From: Ceratotherium simum simum
Lineage: Eukaryota > Chordata > Mammalia > Perissodactyla > Rhinocerotidae
DNA length: 64,000 bases
Assembly (NCBI RefSeq): GCF_000283155.1
Contig: NW_004454177.1
Span: 9,078,198 to 9,142,197 of the forward strand
Direction of reading: 5' to 3'
Part shown: positions 37,925-50,621 of the stretch, piece by piece
Layout of the letters: each line of letters opens with the position of its first letter
Numbering within the stretch: position 1 is the stretch's first letter
The notes under the pieces: generated by a model
Told to the model about the DNA's origin: nothing
The model's database searches: none
What the model saw: only the letters and a program-made list of their open reading frames with translations
Program-made: the position numbers and the translations under genes

Positions 37925-38165
37925 TATTTTTCCAGCAGTTTCCAGTTTGTCTTTGCTCCTGTTCTCGTTCAGCTTTCCTTCCCAACTGCTGGTCCGGCTG
38001 ACTCATAATGACTTCAGCCCCAACACCAGGTGCAGGGCAACAGATTGTTCCACCAGCAATCACAACTGCATAAGATTGAATCCCTATAAGTCCCTTATTC
38101 TATATCACTCTTTTCTGCCTCTCTGATTTTACTTTGACTGCCACAACTGTTTCAGTCTATTCATT
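37925..38165. repeat. Unidentified repeat-like stretch
   Basis: GCATAAGATTGAATCCCTAT with CTTATTCTATATCACTCTTT and TTCTGCCTCTCTG resembles the ends of some mammalian LTR or MER repeats. No family is assigned. Confidence 0.3.
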
Positions 38166-38183
38166 GATAGAAAACTAAATTTA

Positions 38184-38394
38184 TTTTTTTTAAAGATTTT
38201 TATTTATTTATTTCCCCCCCCAAAGCCCCAGTAGATAGCTGCATGTCACAGCTGCACATCCTTCCAGCTGCTGCACGTGGGACGCGGCCTCAGCATGGCT
38301 GGAGAAGCTGTGCGTCGGTGCGCGCCCGGGATCCGAACTCGGGCTGCCAGCATCGGAGAGTGCGCACTTAACTGCTAAGCCACGGGGCCGGCCC
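38184..38394 (-). mobile_element. ERE SINE 7, ERE1-type tail
   Basis: Reverse orientation with the other tail type (complement of CAACTATCTACTGGGG region seen as CCCCAGTAGATAGCTG). Flanked by GAAAACTAAATTTA at 38170-38183 and 38400-38413, with 5 extra bases at the right. Confidence 0.93.
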
Positions 38395-38459
38395 AAATGG
38401 AAAACTAAATTTAAATGTCACTGTTGAGACTTTAAGGGAAAGCACTACAGGAATAGAAA

Positions 38460-38890
38460 TACTATGACACCAGGGTTTCCAACACTGACTGCAGATTAGA
38501 ATCTTTTTAAATACTGTTAGCACTCTCATTCCCTGAGATTCTGGGGTAAAGTTGAGGCATTCAATTGTTTTTCAAGGGGCCAGCCCAGTAGCATAGTGGT
38601 TAAGTTCCTGTACTCTGCTTTGGCAGCACGGGGTTCACGGGTTTGGATCCCAGGCGCAGACCTACACACCGCTCATCAGACCACGCTGTGGCAGCGTCCC
38701 ACATACAAAATAGAGGAAGATGGGCACAGATGTTAGCTCAGGGCTAATCTTCTTCAGCAAAAAGAGGAGGGCTGGCAATGGATGTTAGCTCGGAGCCAGT
38801 CTTCCTCACACACACACAAAAAATTGTTTTTCAAAAGGTTTCTAGGTGATTCTAGTATGCATCCAGGGTTATGAAATGCAACACTAGAAG
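38460..38890 (+). mobile_element. MER5-like hAT fragment split by ERE 8
   Basis: Left part (38465-38575) reads GATTAGAATCTTTTTAAATA..GAGATTCTGGGG; right part (38822-38885) reads GTTTCTAGGTGATTCTAGTA and CATCCAGGGTTATGAAATGC. Together they match the order of a MER5A-type element. Confidence 0.6.
38576..38821 (+). mobile_element. ERE SINE 8
   Basis: Head GGGGCCAGCCCAGTAGC, two tail units, CA-rich end. Perfect 13-bp duplication AATTGTTTTTCAA (38563-38575, 38822-38834). It splits an older MER5-like element. Confidence 0.95.
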
Positions 38891-39885
38891 GAAGAAACAG
38901 AACAAAGAAAAGGTGATCTGTCTTATAAACATGCACATACAAAGAAGTATAGCAAGTATAAATCAAAACATCTTAATATGAGGTACTCCTAAAATCAAGT
39001 AACATAGAAGTGTTAAAAATTAACCAATAGACGAAGACATAGCAGGCAAATATTAATAAAAAGAAAGATTAGAAATAGTAATATAAAACAAAATAAAATT
39101 CAGAGTTAATAGCATGAAAACAGGTCAAGGATATATACATTGATAAAACTTGTACATCGTGAAGAAATGTCATACTTCTTTTTGCAGCTGGCATAACTTC
39201 AGGATATATATTAACTTCAGGATATATTACTTGTGAAAATGACAAATTAAAATGATCTCTCTCAGAATTAAGAGATCAAGAAGAGAAAAATATATAGGAT
39301 TTGAAACATATAATTAACGGGCCTTATCTACCTTTAACTCCACATAACTCATTTGTTGAATTAACTGATGTTCTCTATTCATTCTGTTGTAAATGTCAAT
39401 GTCCTTGACATGCTGAAGGCTAGAGGCTAGTAAGTCACTCTTGTAAGTTCACCCACTCTTGCTCTTACCAGTTAAGTTGTTCCAAACCTGCTTATGCTAG
39501 TTCTTAGTAATATAAGTTCTTAACTTAAATATTATATAAACCAATAAAATATGAATGTGAATGAATGTGAAATATAAAAACGAATGTGAAAAATAGAAGT
39601 TGTTTCTAGAAAACTAGTTGAATACTTTGTAGAGATTCAGTAAGGATAAATCACTATAAAAATTTGCGGTCAGACTAAGTGTGAGCAAGACAACTGTAAA
39701 AAAAATTTGGATCCAAATCCTAGAAAAGTTGAATACTTCTCAAGTTTCTCTACATTTGCATTTCACTATAAAGAAACCCAAAATGGAAATTATAGGCAAT
39801 GGAGTTGGTAGTGATTTATACAAGAGAGCCCACTGAACTCTGATCAGTGTACTTAGACTTAAGGAAAAGGCCTTGGCCCTGCAAC
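38891..39885. other. Intergenic, AT-rich
   Basis: Possibly old L1-derived at 38970-39180. A small repeat of GAATGTGAA units lies at 39551-39595. No gene. Confidence 0.45.
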
Positions 39886-39899
39886 AAAAGATGGCTAAG

Positions 39900-40055
39900 G
39901 GACGCACCGCTTGTTAAGCCATGCTGTAGTAGTGTCCCATATAAAGTGGAGGAAGATGGGCACGGATGTTAGCCCGGGGCCAGTCTTCCTCAGCAAAAAA
40001 AGGAGAATTGGCAGATGTTAGCACAGGGCTGATCTTCCTCACACACACACACACA
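39900..40055 (+). mobile_element. ERE SINE 9, 5'-truncated
   Basis: Starts mid-element (GGACGCACCGCTTGTTAAGCC) with no tRNA-like head or A/B boxes, then two tail units and a CA run. Still flanked by a perfect 14-bp duplication AAAAGATGGCTAAG (39886-39899, 40056-40069). Confidence 0.94.
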
Positions 40056-40069
40056 AAAAGATGGCTAAG

Positions 40070-40628
40070 TGGATGTATATTTATGTGTATCAAATTAAAA
40101 GAAAATGCATACATCATAATTTTTATTTTTTAAATGACTCCTCATTCTGACTCTTTCAATTTACAAATCTTGTCAAGTAAGAGAGCATTTTGTAAAAACA
40201 GAAGTTCGAGACAGAGAAAATGAGTGTTTTTCAAACATCAATGGAACCATTATAAAAGTTGGGAAAAGAAACCCTCAGGCAAACACCATACAGGCATTAC
40301 GTAGTGCAGGATGGAACTCGCAGGTAGGAAGGCCAGCCAAGGATGATGGGTGTGGTTCCAGGTTCCCTCAGCAACCTCTGGAGGTATGCTTGGGCCATGG
40401 GGTCAGCCCTGCTAGCTCATTGCCAGGCAACCTAGAAAAATCCTGTGATCATCCAGCTAGTGATCTGGTTTGTCTCTCTACAAGTTTTTATCACATAAGC
40501 CACATTCTCCACACAGCTATAAAATTAGAAGTCACAATAGAAGAATGGAGAAAAAAGTCATTTAGAAATAAAGAAATCTAAATAACTCAAAGTAGAGAGA
40601 AAAATTAAAACTAAAAATACAGACTATT
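40070..40628. other. Intergenic, unique
   Basis: No gene; the 63-codon ORF at 40390-40581 is unsupported. This is the left flank of the long L1. Confidence 0.5.
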
Positions 40629-40639
40629 TAAAATGAAGA

Positions 40640-43600
40640 ATGGGCAACCAAAAGAAAGCCAGTGTAGCCATACTTATATCAGACAAAACAGACTTCAAAC
40701 CAAAAAAGGAGGCAAGAGACAAAGATGGATATTATATAAGGATAAAGGGGAGACTCCAACAAGAAGACATAACATTTATTAATATATATGGACCCAACAT
40801 AGGAGCACCAAAATATAGAAGGCAACTATTAACAGACCTAAAGGGAGAAATTGACAGCAATACAGTAATAGTAGGGGACTTTATAACACCTCACTTACAT
40901 CAATGAATAGATCATCCAAACAGAAAGCCAACAAGGGAACATTGGCCTTAAATGATCCATTAAACCAGATGGACTTGATAGATATACACAGAACATTCTA
41001 TTCAAAAGCAGCAGAATACATATTCTTCTCAAGTGCACATGGAGTTCTCAAGGATAGACCATATGTTGGGACACAAAACAAGTCTCAATAAATTTAAGAA
41101 GATTGAAATCATATCAAGCATCTTTCCCAACCACGACAGTATGAAACTAGAAATCAACTATGAGAAGAAAACTGGAAAAATCACAAATATGTGGAGATTA
41201 AACAACGTGCTACTAAACAACTATGGGGTCAATGAAGAAATCAAAGGAGAAATCAAAAAGTAAATGGAGACAAATGAAAACGAAAATATGGCATACCAAA
41301 ATCCAAGGGATGCAGCAAATCAGTACTAAGAGGGAAGTTTATAGCAATACCTACCTCAAGAAACAGGAAAAGTCTCAAACAAATAATCTAATCTTATACC
41401 TAAAGGAACTAGAAAAAGAACAAATGAAGCCCCAAGTCAGTAGAAGGAAGGAAATAATAAAAATCAGAACAGAGATAAATGAAATAGAGACTAAAAAGAC
41501 AATAGAAAAAAATCAGTGAAACCCAGAGTCTGTTCTTTAAAAAATAAACAAAATTGACAAACTTTAGCTAGACTCACTAAGAAAAAAGAGAGAAGGCTCA
41601 AGTAAATAAAATCAGAAACAAAAGAGAAGTTACAACAGATACCACAGAAATGCAAAGGATCATAAGAAACCACTGCAAATAGCTATACACCAACAAACTA
41701 GAAAATCTAGAAGAAATGGATAAATTTTTAGACTCATACAACCTTTCAAGACTGAACTAAAAGGAGAAAATCTGAATATACCAATTACTAATAAGGAATT
41801 GAAACAGTAATCAAAAACCTCCCCAAAAACAAAAGTCCATGACCAGATGGCTTCCACAGAGATTTCTACCAAACATTCAAAAAAGATTTAATACCTATCC
41901 TTCTCAAACTCCTCCAAAAAACTGAAGAGGAGGGAACACTTCTTGACTCATTTTACAAGGCCAACATTACCCTGATACAAAAACCAGACAAAGACAACAC
42001 AAAAAAAAGAAAATAATAAGCCAATATCTCTGATGAATATAGATGCAAAAATTCTCAACAAAATATTAGCAAACCAAATACAACAATATATTAAAAGGAT
42101 CATACACCATGATTAAGTGGGACTTATTCTGTGGATGCAAGGATGGTTCAACATCCGCAAATCAATCAACCTGATACACTACATTAACGAATTAAAGGAT
42201 AAAAATCAATGATCATATCAATAGATGCACAAAAAGCATTTGACAAGATTCAACATCCATTTACAATAAAAACTCTCAATAAAATGGGTATAGAAGGAAA
42301 GTACCTCAACACAATAAAGGTCATATATGACAAACCCACAGCTAACATCATACTCAATGGTGAAAAACTGAAAGCTTTTCCTCTAAAATCAGGAAAAAGA
42401 CAAGGATGCCCACTCTCGCCACTTTTATTCAACACAGTACCAGAAATCCTAGCCAGAGCAATTAGGCAAGAAAAAGAAATAAAAGGCATCCAAATTAGAA
42501 AGGAAGAAGTGAAACTGTCACTATTTGCAGATGACATGATTTTACATATAGAAAACCCTAAGATTCCACCAAAAATCTATTCGAAATAATAAACGAATAC
42601 AGTAAAGTTGCACAGTACAAAATCAATATACAAAAATCTACTGCATTTCTATACACTAACAAATTATAAGAGAAATTTAAAAAACAATCCCATTTACAAT
42701 CGCAACAAAAGGAATAAAATACCAAAAAATAAATTTAACAAAGGAGGTGAAAGACATATATACTGAAAACTATAAGACATTACTGAAAGAAATTGAAAAA
42801 GACAAAAAGAAATGGAAAGACATTCCATGCTCATGGACTGGAAGAATTAACTTTGTTAAAATGTCCATATTACCTAAAGCAAGCTACAGATTCAATGCAA
42901 TCCCTATCAAAATCCCAACAGCAATTTTCACAGAAATAGAACAAAAAATCCTAAAATTTACATGGAACAACAAAGGACCCCAAATAGCCAAAGCAGTTCT
43001 GAGGAAAAAGAATAAAGCCAGAGGTATCATACTCTCTTATTTCAAACTACACTGCAAAGCTATCGTAACCAAAATGGTATGGTATTGGCAGAAAGACAGA
43101 CACACATCAATGGAACAGAATTGAGATCCCAGAAATAAACCTACACATATATGGACAACTAATTTATGACAAAGGACCCAAGAATATATGGTGGAGAAAG
43201 GAAAGTCTCTTCAATAAACAGTGTTGGGAAAACTGGACAGCCACATGCAAAAGAATGAAAGTAGACCATTATCTTACACCATACACAAAAATTAACTCAG
43301 AATGGATTACAGACTTAAATGTAAGACCTGAAACCATAAAACTCCTTGAAGAAAACGTAGGCAGTATGCTCTTTGACATCAGTCTTAGCAATATCTTTTT
43401 GGATATGTCTCCTCAGGCAAAAAAGACAAAAGCAAAAATAAACAAATGAGACTACATAAAATGAAAAAGCTTCTGCACAGCAGAGGAAACCATCAATAAA
43501 ACAAAAGGAAAACCTACCAAATGGGAGAAAATATTTGCAAACCATATATCTCATAAGGGGTTAATATCCAAAATATATAAAGAACTCATACAACTCAACA

Positions 43601-43980
43601 AAAAAAAACCAAACAACCCAATTAAAAAGTAGGCAGAAGATCTGAATAGACATTTTCCCAAAGAAGACATACAGATGGCCAACAGGCACATAAAAAGATG
43701 TTCAACATCACTAATTATTAGGGAAATGCAAATACAAACCATGAGATATCACCTCACACCCGCTAGAATCGCTATTATCAAAAAGACAAGAAATAACAAG
43801 TGTTGGAGAGGAGGTGGAGTAAAAGGAGCCTGCATACACTGTTGGTGGGAGTGCAAGCTGGTGCAGCCACTATGGAAAACAGTATGGAGATTCTTCAAAA
43901 AATTAAGAATAGAACTACCATATGATCCAGCTATTCTGCTTCTGGGTATTTACCCAAAGAAAATGAAAACACTAATTTGA
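40640..43980 (+). pseudogene. Broken L1 ORF2
   Basis: Endonuclease, reverse transcriptase ([29 protein letters not shown]) and C-terminal segments in three frames. The 5' end of ORF2 and all of ORF1 are absent. Not a host gene. Confidence 0.92.
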
Positions 43981-44839
43981 AAAGATTTAGGCACCTCTAT
44001 GTTCATTGTAGTGTTACTTACAATAGCCAAGATGTGGAAATAACCTAAGTGCCCATTGACGGATGAATGGATAAAGAAGATGCTGTATATACATATATAA
44101 CGGAATACTACTCAGCCATAACAAAGATGAAATCTTGCCATTTGTGACAACATGGATGGACTTTTAGCATGTTATGCTAAGCGAAATAAGTCAGACGGAG
44201 AAAGACAAATACTGTATGGTTTCTCTCATATGTGGAATATAAAAAACAAGACAAACGAACAAACAAAACAAAAACAAACTTATAGAAACAGACAACAGAC
44301 TGATGAATACCAGAGGAGAGGAGGATGAGAGGAGGGAGAAATAGGTAAAGGGGGTCAATTATATGGTGATGGATAGAAACTACACTTTTGGTGGTAAGCA
44401 CACTGTAGTATATACAGATGTCAAATTACAACGTTGCACATCTGAAACCTATACAATGTTGTAAACCAATGTTACCTTAATTAAAAAAAATTAAAAATAC
44501 TCTTAAAATTCAATATTGTAGGGATCAGCCCAGTGGCATAGTGGTTAAGTTCTCGTGCTCTGCTTCGGTGGCCTGAGGTTCATGGGTTCGGATCCCAGGC
44601 GTGGACCTACGCACTGCTCATCAAGCCAAGCTGTTGTGATGTTCCACATACAAAATAGAGGAAAACTGGCACAGATGTTAGCTCAAGGACAACCTTTCTC
44701 AAGCAAAAAGAGAAAGATCGGTAATAGATGTTAGCTCAGGGCCAGTCTTTCTCACCCAAAAAAAACAAAATTAATATCATAGAATCCAATATTTTATAAT
44801 ACAATTATTATCATAATAATAAAAACTAAAAAAATAAAA
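40644..44839 (+). mobile_element. Long 5'-truncated L1 with ORF2 remnant
   Basis: Starts inside the endonuclease part of ORF2 and runs through reverse transcriptase to the 3' UTR, with canonical end near 44490. ORF2 is broken by many stops and frameshifts; readable blocks are 40640-41263 (endonuclease), 42209-42589 (reverse transcriptase with FADDM), 42747-43124 and 43675-43980 (C-terminal [17 protein letters not shown]). The whole, including about 90 non-L1 bases and ERE 10, lies between perfect 15-bp copies of TAAAATGAAGAATGG (40629-40643, 44840-44854). Confidence 0.92.
44521..44767 (+). mobile_element. ERE SINE 10, in the tail of a long L1
   Basis: Head GGGATCAGCCCAGTGGC, two tail units, A-run. 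Flanks AAAATTCAATATTGTA and AAAATTAATATCATAG are probably a decayed target duplication. Confidence 0.9.
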
Positions 44840-44884
44840 TAAAATGAAGAATGGTGAGTGCACCACATATCCAAACTCATGGAT

Positions 44885-47460
44885 TAACTTCCACTTCCAG
44901 TCAAGATGGAGTAACAAGGATTAGATTTATCCTCCTGTCTGAAGTAACCAGTACAGACAAAATATGAAACAAGACAACAGACGTCAGGTACAAAGGACAG
45001 TGACCCCTGAGAAATAGGAAACAAATGAAGAGAGCCCTACCAGTCCCTCAGCTTGCTGCCTTGAGGGAATCTTCAGGCTGCAGTGTGGTTGGGGGTGGGG
45101 GGCAGGGGAGGCAGAGCCTGGCAAACTCCCTTGGTTGAGGAGATAAAACTGAGAGTCCAGGGAAACCAAGGCAGCTAGAATGTCCAGTACACAGTGTTGC
45201 AGAGGATTAAGTTACACAGGGAGAAAACTCCCAGAGATCTGCAGGGTTTCCTCCAATACTCATGAGAGTACTGATCAGCATACAGGTGTGAAGAAACTAC
45301 CCAAGGCTGGGGAAAGAACTGCCCCAAAGAATTAGAGGGAATACTACTCAGCACTCACATAGAACCAGGAACAGTATCTGAAAAACTTCAGATACTGAAA
45401 GACTGAAAAGCTTCAAAATTCATGAGCCACCTATTAGAGTATTCAAGAGTCTTGCCTCAGTAATGGGGTGAATTAACCCTAGATTAAATATTTCTCAAAT
45501 CTTGCCTAACAAATCTTCAAAGCATGTCCTGAAGGGATACAACTGTTTACAAGTAATTTAACTTAACTGTGTTCCAGAAGAAAGCTCAGGAATATTTATA
45601 GAAATACAAAATATCAAGCATCCAATAAGATAAAATTCACAATGCCTAGCATCCACTCAAAATTACGAGGCACGCAAAGAAGCAGGAAAACACATCTAAT
45701 AATAAGAGAGTGAACCAATAGGAACCAACCTAGAACTGACACAGATATTAGAATTAGCAGACAAGGACATCAGAACTACTATAACTTCATATGTTGAAAA
45801 TTTAAGTAAATATAGTGAAGATATAAAAAAGATCCAAATCATGTGTTGATTAACTCAATGGGGGAATCCTTTCACAACGTATATGTATATCAAATCATCA
45901 TACTGCATACTTTAAATGTTACAATTTCATCAACTGTACCTCAATAAAGCTGGGGGGAAAAAGAGAAATAATCAGAAAAAAAGAGATTCAAATCAAACTT
46001 CTAGAGAAAAAAACTACAATGTCTAAGATGAAGATTATATTGGAATTAATTGCTGATTAGGGGCTGCTGAAAAAAAGATGAGTGGACTTCAACACACAGT
46101 AATACAACTATCCAAAATGAAACAGAGAAACACAATTTAAAAAAGAAGCAGCACAACACTGAACTGTGGGACAACATCAAGCAGCCTCATATAAGTGTGA
46201 CTGGAGTTTCCAAGGAAGAGGAAAGTGAGGACAAAAATTATTATTATTGTTATTATTTTGTGAGGAAGACCGGCCCTGAGCTAACATCTGCCAATCCTCC
46301 TCTTCTTGCTGAGGAAGACCGGCCCTGGGCTAAGATCCGTGCCCATCTTCCTCCACTTTATATGGGACGCCGCCACAGCATGACTTGACAAGCGGCGCAT
46401 CGGTGCGCGCCCAGTATCCGAACCAGTGAACCCCGGGCCGCCGCAGTGGACCACGTGCACTTAACCGCTTGCACCACCGAGCTGGCCCCAAAAATAATTT
46501 TTTTTGAATAATGGCCAAAATTTTTCCAAATTTGATGAAAACTATAAACCCACAGATCCATGCAGCTCAATGAACCCCAAGCAAAAGGAACATGAAAAAA
46601 ATTACATTAAGACACATTATAATCAAATTGCTCAAAACTAGCCAGAGAAAAATGGCACATTATGTACGCAACAGCAGATTTCTTATAGGAAAAAATGCAA
46701 GCGAGGACAACGGAGGCACATTTTTAAAGTATTGAAAGAAAAAAAAACTGTCAACTTAGAATTCTATAGCCAGCAAAAAAACATTTCAAAAATGGTGAGA
46801 AATTTTCAGACATACAAAAGCTAAAAGAATTTATCACCAGCACTATAAGAAATATCCAAAGAAGTCCTTCAAGCAGGAGAATACCAGATGGATACATGTA
46901 TCTACCAAAAAGGAACAAAGAGCTCCAGAAATGACAACTATTGGAAAAATATGTAAGATTTTTTTCTTACTTAAATCTCCTTAAAAGAGAACCTGTTTTA
47001 ACCAGAACAAGAAAACAAAAAAAAACCCCAATGCAATGTGGGGCTTATACATATATAAATGTAAAATGTGTAACAGCACAGCCTCCAGAAAGTCTGACCA
47101 GGGTGTGGGAGGGAAGGTAAAATCTATCAGGAACTAAAACTGGACTATAACCAGAGAACTTCACAAAAATTATAAGAAATACCATGTACAACACTGTATC
47201 AATTAATTTGGAAAGATAGAAAAAATGAATTTTTAGAAAAGTATAAATTGTTCAAATTGACTTCTGAGAAAGTACAAAACCTGAATAGATCAACTAACCA
47301 TAAAAGGAATTGAGAAGGTAATCAGTTACTTCTAAGGCCCAGATAGTTTTATAAACGAGTTTAACAAGTCTTAAAAAAACAGATAATTCTTATATTATTC
47401 AAATTTTTTCCAGGGCATAGAAAAAGATAAGCTGACTAATTCATTCTACAAAACCAGAAG
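44885..47460 (+). mobile_element. L1 5' region (5' UTR), nested with other repeats
   Basis: Text such as CAAGATGGAGTAACAAGG, AACTTAGAATTCTATAGCCAG and ATACAAAAGCTAAAAGAATT is typical of the long 5' UTR of mammalian L1M elements. About 45850-45960 is a separate L1 3'-end fragment (TTTAAATGTTACAATTTCATC, CCTCAATAAAG). ERE 11 interrupts it and ERE 12 abuts its end. No ORF1 is readable. Confidence 0.7.
46245..46488 (-). mobile_element. ERE SINE 11
   Basis: Reverse orientation; T-rich start, head ends CGAGCTGGCCCC. Flanks ACAAAAATTATT and CAAAAATAATTT suggest a decayed duplication. It interrupts an L1 5' region. Confidence 0.9.
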
Positions 47461-47462
47461 AC

Positions 47463-47628
47463 TGGCGGCCCCGGTTCGGATCCCGGGCGTGCACCGACGC
47501 ACTGCTTCTCCAGCCATGCTGAGGCTGTGTCCCACATACAGCAACTAGAAGAACGTGCAGCTATGACATACAACTATCTACTGGGGCTTTGTGGGGAAAA
47601 TAAATAAATAAATCTTTAAAAAAAAAAA
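47463..47628 (+). mobile_element. ERE SINE 12, 5'-truncated, ERE1-type tail
   Basis: Begins after the A box (CTGGCGGCCCCGGTTCGG), keeps the B box and the ATACAACTATCTACTGGGG tail, ends in AAAT repeats and an A-run. Flanks CAAAACCAGAAGA and CAAAACAGAAGA. Confidence 0.9.
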
Positions 47629-47640
47629 AACAAAACAGAA

Positions 47641-49135
47641 GAACCATTAATTCCAAAACCAAACTGAGATGATAAACCATTTTTTAAAGAAAATCTCATG
47701 AGTACAGATCCAAAACCTGTTAACAATTTGAAAAATATAATTCTAGAATGTATTAAAGGCACAATATATTGTAATACAGTTTTTAAATTGGGTTGCAATT
47801 ATGCTTCAAGGTTAGGAAATCTATTCAAAAAACTTTTCTATGTTGAAGCCTCCTTGTTAAAATTCAATCATTTGACAAGTGTTCCTTCATTTATTCATCA
47901 AAAATTTACCAAGTATTAGATATATGCCAGGCACTGGATACTAGGAATTCAATGATGTATAAGATATGGTCCCTGCCCTCATGAACCTGTCTAGAGAGAC
48001 ACAAATAAAAAGAAAATTATAATACAGTATAAAGGCTATGACAAGAGAAATACAGGGTATCATGGGAATACATAAATTGGTACTTTATGCTGCTGGAATA
48101 ATCCTGTTGATGTGACAATTGTCCATTCTAGAATAGTGGCAGTTGGTATGGGGAACATAGGCCTACACAACATAACTGGAAAGCGGTATAAAAAACTTTG
48201 ATGCTTGATTGGATGAAGAAGGGTGGAGTCAAAGATTCTTCGGAGTCTTAACATGTTATGCATAAAAGGGTAAAATAAAGGTCAACTAAGTTTTGAAAAT
48301 ACCAGGTTAAGTATAAACAGATTACGGTGGTACTTGTCAGAAGCTTTATGGTGCTCTTCTTTATCTTTCTCTAAGAGAAAGTCACAGTGTTAGATAGTAC
48401 GTAATGTTTACCAAACATTTAATTACAGAACCCTTATTTTGCAGAACATCTTGAGAGAGTAGTGTTTCATGGAACACACTGTGTAAGAAACTGCTCTCCC
48501 AAAAAAACAATCTCTCCCTTTCTACTCCTGTAGCTCTCAACACCTAGGTGAATTGTCTCACCAACTATATTCAATTCTTTGAGGCTGTCTCGTTCTATCC
48601 CTTCACATAGCACATTCAGTTTGATTACTTTCAACTGGGTGAGATTGACGTGAAAAAGATTCACTGGAACCTCACAAAGGGGTGCCCCAAAAGCCATTAA
48701 AAAATTTATTCTGAACCAGTATTACCTGTGAATCAATATGAAAGGATCTGACCCATAGACAAACTGCAATAAAGCAGTATTAATCTTTGTTAATATCTAC
48801 AAATGATACTGAATAAACTTTCAGAGGTAAGGTACATAAAAACAACAGGTTCATTAGAAACAAATCCCTCTATTAAACTGCTTAAGCAAACAGAAACTTT
48901 TGATCTTAACTCTCTGAGTAATTAGACAGTTCCATTTATTTAGACACAGAAAAACTGCAAGAATGTAGAAACAGAGAAAACCTGAATGTACATAAACTCC
49001 TAAAGACCAAAGAGAGTAACTAAATTAGTTTAGTGTTCAGAACAATCCATCTGTCACTGAAAATCTGATTCTAAAATATTAAGTTCGATAGGTACAAAAG
49101 GTCTATTTCATAATGTGCTAAGAACTGACATTCTT
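47641..49135. other. Intergenic, unique apart from one L2 end
   Basis: ORFs of 60-76 codons on both strands have no recognisable features. Confidence 0.5.
47885..48065 (-). mobile_element. L2 3' end
   Basis: TTCATTTATTCATCAAAAAT, ATGCCAGGCACTGGATACTA and GGTCCCTGCCCTCATGAACC, the complement of an L2 3' end. Confidence 0.75.
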
Positions 49136-49150
49136 AACACCAGGCAATCA

Positions 49151-49406
49151 GGGCCGACCCCGTGGCGAAGCGCTTAAGCGCGTGCGCTCCGCGACTGGCG
49201 GCCCAGGTTGGGATCCTGGGCGTACACCACTTGTCAGGCCATGTTGTGGCGGCGCCCCATGTAAAGTGGAGGAAGATGGGCATGGATGTTAGCTCAGGGC
49301 CAGTCTTCCCCAGCAAAAAGAGGTGGATTGGCATGGATGTTAGCTCAGGGCTGATCTTTCTCACAAAAAAAATAAAATAAAAAAATTAGTCCTCTAAAAA
49401 AAAAAA
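49151..49406 (+). mobile_element. ERE SINE 13
   Basis: Head GGGCCGACCCCGTGGCG, two tail units, A-rich end with an inserted AGTCCTCT. Flanks AACACCAGGCAATCA and AACACCAATCA, an imperfect duplication. Downstream of RBM7. Confidence 0.9.
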
Positions 49407-49419
49407 AACACCAATCACT

Positions 49420-50621
49420 GATTAAAGTATGTTGCTAACTTTGTGTGTACTATGTCTCTAAAGTTAGTGATGTCAAGAAAATAAGACACATCCTTTTGTT
49501 TTATCTTTTCAATATATTAAAAAACAACATAGTACAAATGTTGTGGTTGATATTAAAAAGGATCCAAATTTTTCAAGGAATGAACTTTTATAAACATGTT
49601 CTACAATGAAAGGGAAACACTGTCTTGATAAAAGTTTCGTTACACAAGATTTTAAAATTTCAAAATCAGAAAATGTTTAAGACTAAATTCTTTCAAATGT
49701 TCAAACAAAAAAGTAACCTGTACAATCTCCATAACAAAATGTGTCAAGTTTGAGTGACAGAGACAGCACTTAAAGGCTTTGTGAACCTTTTTTTCCATAC
49801 GAGTATACTTTCAGTAAAACATTTAACCATTTTATCTGAGTATGTATTTACATTTCTGTTCTTCCTGAAAAAGGGGATTCACACTAACACTGTATTTTTA
49901 ATGTAAAAAAAATACATTTACAGATATTTAACTTCCTGAGTGACTTCAGTCATATATCAAATTTGATTTAATGAGCAAATTCTAAAATTTTAGAATGAAA
50001 TAGCATGTGTAAATTTATATGTACATGTTCATTTTGGGTAAAATTCAAAAAAAGCACGTCACAGAACTTACACTTAAATTCTCTAAGAGGTTAAACAATA
50101 TGATTTATCCCCAAACTTTACCAACAAGCTTTCTCAAATAAAATGTTAGTAAAATGAATCACTGAAATTACATTTTCTCATTTATTAACAAAATACTGAT
50201 GGTCGTTTCAGACTATCAACTTGAATGTTTTCTATTGTATACACTAAAATCTGATTCACAAACAAGAAACTTCTTGCAATACAAAAAGATCAAAGATAAT
50301 TAAAATATTTGCTTTATAATACAACCAATCCATATAATATATCCCTTCCTCAATTGTCTAAAATGATTATGAATTGTGGCATTTACTTTTGCATAAAACC
50401 CTTTCCTCTTCACAAAACCCTGAGGTGAAAGGTTATTAATGTAATAAAACTGGAACCACAATTCTCATTTCCGTATTAGACTGTAGCTATAGGTTTAAAA
50501 ATTTTTTATAAAGAAATGTGGCAACTTGTAAAGCTGCTACAGTTTTTTAACAAAACATTCCCACACCAACTTAGCCAAAAGGGCCTAGAATGACCCTATA
50601 AAAACATCCTTTCAACACTTG
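49420..50621 (-). terminator. RBM7: RBM7 3' UTR region with candidate poly(A) signal
   Basis: About 1.2 kb downstream of the RBM7 stop has no recognisable transposon and is AT-rich, as expected for a UTR. The nearest AATAAA on the minus strand is the complement of 50181-50186, giving a UTR of about 440 bases. ATTAAA variants further on (near 49.9 kb) could allow a longer form. The true end cannot be fixed from sequence alone. Confidence 0.45.

Noticed and set aside
39551..39595. Regularly spaced GAATGTGAA units suggesting an array
   Set aside because: Only three short, uneven copies; a small simple repeat, not a CRISPR-like or satellite array.
40640..43980. Several ORFs of 60-126 codons that look enzymatic
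   Set aside because: All are pieces of one broken L1 ORF2, not host genes.
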